Source of the DNA: Nocardioides panaciterrulae
GTDB lineage: Bacteria; Actinomycetota; Actinomycetes; Propionibacteriales; Nocardioidaceae
DNA length: 64,000 bases
Assembly (NCBI RefSeq): GCF_013409645.1
Contig: NZ_JACCBG010000001.1
Coordinates: forward strand, 1,672,001-1,736,000
Direction: 5' to 3'
The translations under genes and the position numbers were made by a program. Of the stretch, positions 62,105 through 64,000 are shown in pieces (the stretch's first letter is position 1; each line of letters opens with the position of its first letter). The notes beneath the pieces are model-generated. The model was not told the origin of the DNA, ran no database searches, and saw nothing but the letters and a program-made list of their open reading frames with translations.

Positions 62105-62659
62105 CTAGATTGGGCGGCTCATCCGCAGCGAATGCGCTCCTACGGTTCCGTCATCGGCCACGTCGAACGGGACTCGGTCGCGGACAACGAAGCCGCGAGC
62201 GAGGTAGAAGGGGATGCCGAGATCGTTGCCTTCCGTCACCGACACCCACTGTTCGGTCGCGCCCTCGGATCTCTGCTGCTGGGTGACGAAGTCGAGTAGT
62301 GCAGTGCCGATGCCGCGGCCACGAAGAGCCACGTTGAGGTAGAGCACGTAGACGTTGCCGACTGTGTGGTCAGTGATCCCACCACCAGCAGCGCCCAGGA
62401 CGCCACCCGCTTCTGAGACGGCCACAACGTACCCCTGCCAGCCGAGGTCGGCACCGGCCGTGGCGATCTCGTGGCGCACCCGCGTTGGGTTGTAGTACTG
62501 CTGAGCCCGCCGCTCGACGGCGGCTGTCGGGAGCAGACCATTGGACGACACCGTGAAGCCCTCGCGGCAGACGTCGCAGATCGCATCTTCCTCCCCCGCT
62601 CGCGCCAAGCGGACCTCGTACCTCGGCACGCCATCGACCATCACCACGTCGCGAAGCAT
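62105..62659 (-). CDS. GNAT-family N-acetyltransferase
   Basis: The protein has YEVRLARAGEEDAICDVCREGF at its front, then VLYLNVALRGRGIGTALLDF as the acetyl-CoA loop and FYLARGFVVRDRV near the end, a normal GNAT fold. The start is uncertain: ATG 62659 gives 184 aa, while GTG 62701 and ATG 62641 are also possible. The substrate is unknown. Confidence 0.75.
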   Translation of the reverse strand: MLRDVVMVDGVPRYEVRLARAGEEDAICDVCREGFTVSSNGLLPTAAVERRAQQYYNPTRVRHEIATAGADLGWQGYVVAVSEAGGVLGAAGGGITDHTVGNVYVLYLNVALRGRGIGTALLDFVTQQQRSEGATEQWVSVTEGNDLGIPFYLARGFVVRDRVPFDVADDGTVGAHSLRMSRPI

Positions 62660-62699
62660 AGAAGCGAGCGGCGAAAGGTGGCCTACGCCGAACGCCCGC

Positions 62700-62733
62700 A
62701 CATCGGCAGATCCGCGCGGATCGCGGCTACTAG
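62700..62733 (+). repeat. Dispersed repeat, copy 2
   Basis: ACATCGGCAGAT is followed by the same 16-base core (62712-62727), then TACTAGG. It lies at the 5' end of the GNAT gene. Confidence 0.7.
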
Positions 62734-62883
62734 GAGACTTCCCGCAGGATCGGTGTCTGGCCAGACTTCGGTCCAGGTGTCCGGCGGGACGCTCTCAATC
62801 GCGGCTGCCCATCCGGTTTCTGGGTGTGGCTCTCATCTGGACTGCGGCTCGCCGGGAGATCCGCGCGACCACAGACCGTTGGA

Positions 62884-63507
62884 TCAGGATGTGGCTGGAG
62901 TCAGAGGAAGTTCCCGCGTTGTGCGGCCCTGGTCGACCGAGAAGCCGATGGCCTGCTTGTCGCGCAGTACGACGAACTCGGTGTCCGGCATGATCGTCGC
63001 AGCACTGATGTTGGTACGACCCAAGCAGCTCAGGGGCACTCGTATCGCGAGGATGTTGGCCTTGGGTCGCACTCGCACGGCCGCGCGGTGGCATGTGTCG
63101 CCCAGCTCTTCGGCCTTGAATACGTGGACCTGCGAGATCGTGCGCGAGACCTCCACGTTCAGGCCGCCCGTTTCGCCGAAGTCGAGACCGTAGCGCTGGT
63201 GGAGGCTCCTGGTCCTCGTCGTCACGTTGGCAACCTTCAGCGTGATCCGGAGGTGCGGGATCTGCGCGTCGCGGTCGATGGTCAGATCGTAGGAGAGTAG
63301 TTCCGCACCCCGGAGTAGCGACTTCTCGACCTTCGTGAGTTCGGTGCCCTCGGAGTACGCGCCCAGGTAGACGTCGTGTTTGCGGTCGTGGACATTCATG
63401 AAAGCGAAGTCCGTGGCGGCCTGATCTTGCGCGGACACGTCGGCGACGGCTGGTGACGCGAAGACCGTAGCGAGAAGGAGGGGGACGAGTCCGAGAAGGC
63501 GCGCCAT
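62884..63507 (-). CDS. Secreted hypothetical protein
   Basis: The 207 aa protein has a Sec signal peptide (MARLLGLVPLLLATVFASPA, cut near AVADVSA). The mature part is beta-rich by appearance, with two cysteines (DTCHRAA and PLSCLG). No family is recognised. The ATG at 63507 is chosen because the signal peptide begins there; a longer frame adds only charged residues. Confidence 0.65.
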   Translation of the reverse strand: MARLLGLVPLLLATVFASPAVADVSAQDQAATDFAFMNVHDRKHDVYLGAYSEGTELTKVEKSLLRGAELLSYDLTIDRDAQIPHLRITLKVANVTTRTRSLHQRYGLDFGETGGLNVEVSRTISQVHVFKAEELGDTCHRAAVRVRPKANILAIRVPLSCLGRTNISAATIMPDTEFVVLRDKQAIGFSVDQGRTTRELPLTPATS

Positions 63508-63561
63508 GAACGTGATGATTCCACGCCGGTGTCGGTCGCATAGGCGATTTGCACGACCGCT

Positions 63562-63600
63562 CATCGGCATGACCGCGCGGATCGCGGCTAGATCCGGACG
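63562..63600 (+). repeat. Dispersed repeat, copy 3
   Basis: CATCGGCATGA is followed by the same core (63573-63588), then TAGATCCGGACG. It overlaps the stop of the last gene. Confidence 0.7.
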
Positions 63601-63977
63601 CTCGCTCTAGGGGCACCCATCAATCCGTACGCATACACATGCCGCCCGTCCTTGACGTAGATGACTGTGCTCGTGCCTCTGTCAAGCCCGGACTTGTAGA
63701 TCTCTCCCTCGCCGAAGGTTTCTCCCTCGAGCACGTAGCCACGCGGAACCACTCCGGACTGCTCGCCGCCGCGGTCGTAGTCGCGGCCCTCGAAGTGGAT
63801 CTTGGGCCGGGCAGCCGAAGGGAACAACGTCCATTCCCAGCCGTAGTCGTGGACTTGCTGTACGCGAATGACACTGGCAACGACTGCCACGGCGACCACC
63901 AGGCCGAGCAAACCGAGCAGCAACCGTCCGGTCCCGTTCGCCAGTCGGAAGGGTAAGGCGGGCACTAGGCATCCCAC
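63588..63977 (-). CDS. Hypothetical single-pass membrane protein
   Basis: The 129 aa protein has one strong membrane segment (about residues 18-38), then an extracellular part with EGRDYDRGG and STVIYVKDGRHVYAYGLMG. No family is recognised. It lies 81 bases upstream of the secreted gene on the same strand, so the two may form an operon. Confidence 0.6.
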   Translation of the reverse strand: MGCLVPALPFRLANGTGRLLLGLLGLVVAVAVVASVIRVQQVHDYGWEWTLFPSAARPKIHFEGRDYDRGGEQSGVVPRGYVLEGETFGEGEIYKSGLDRGTSTVIYVKDGRHVYAYGLMGAPRASVRI

Positions 63978-64000
63978 TTCTCATCAAGGCGACCACTCGC

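Overview
The window is chromosomal DNA from a very GC-rich actinobacterium. The best guess is Nocardioides or another member of the Nocardioidaceae. This rests on the marker set and gene order seen here: a dcw tail running murG-murC-ftsQ-ftsZ-pgeF-yggS-sepF-yggT-divIVA, a PriA-type HisA with no TrpF gene, a PdtaR-type ANTAR regulator next to pyk, a PolA whose proofreading motifs cannot be found, many GTG starts, and frequent -10 boxes a few bases before start codons. No 16S gene or database search was available, so the genus is an inference.

Layout. (1) 1-7.5 kb: cell wall and division genes, all on +. (2) 7.7-16.5 kb: a lysine-tailed DksA/TraR-type zinc-finger protein, lspA, an RluA-family pseudouridine synthase, a GNAT enzyme, dnaE, and two membrane or membrane-anchored proteins. 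(3) 16.5-17.7 kb: a small minus-strand pair (Lon-N-like protein and YbaK). (4) 17.8-23.4 kb: hisD-hisC-hisB-hisH-(small membrane gene)-priA-hisF. (5) 23.4-32.4 kb: an insertion between hisF and hisI, holding a DUF2384-like gene, a PadR regulator with an ABC exporter, a heterodimeric ABC exporter and an MFS transporter. (6) 32.4-38.2 kb: hisI, a Trp-associated membrane protein, trpC-trpB-trpA, a Sco-type copper protein and lgt. (7) 38.3-45.9 kb: gltB-gltD (glutamate synthase) and pyk. (8) 45.9-47 kb: a truncated homing-endonuclease-like gene, an unusual tRNA with anticodon CAA, and the ANTAR response regulator. (9) 47.1-52.9 kb: a branched-chain amino acid ABC system (livH-M-G-F on +, livK on -) sharing a large palindromic terminator. 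(10) 53-57.8 kb: a DUF554 protein, a GNAT enzyme, a PaaI-like thioesterase and polA. (11) 57.8-64 kb: an accessory tail that looks less GC-rich by eye, with a GrpB-like protein, a FAD monooxygenase, a transposase remnant, several small orphan genes and a dispersed short repeat.

How the genes work together. The dcw genes finish lipid II, build the Z ring and tether it (the FtsZ C-terminal peptide is a likely SepF partner). DivIVA then directs polar growth. The his and trp genes share PriA, which would do both the HisA and TrpF reactions. GltBD supplies glutamate. LspA and Lgt process lipoproteins, several of which lie in this window (LivK, the Sco protein and a small orphan lipoprotein).

The observations most worth a second look are the asymmetric ABC exporter pair, the CnaB-like domain fused to LivH, the class I-shaped CAA tRNA beside a homing-endonuclease remnant, the REP-like repeats before ftsZ, the non-canonical CTG start of hisH, the structured gltB leader, and the dispersed repeat in the distal accessory region. 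I did not see a convincing new defence or mobile system.
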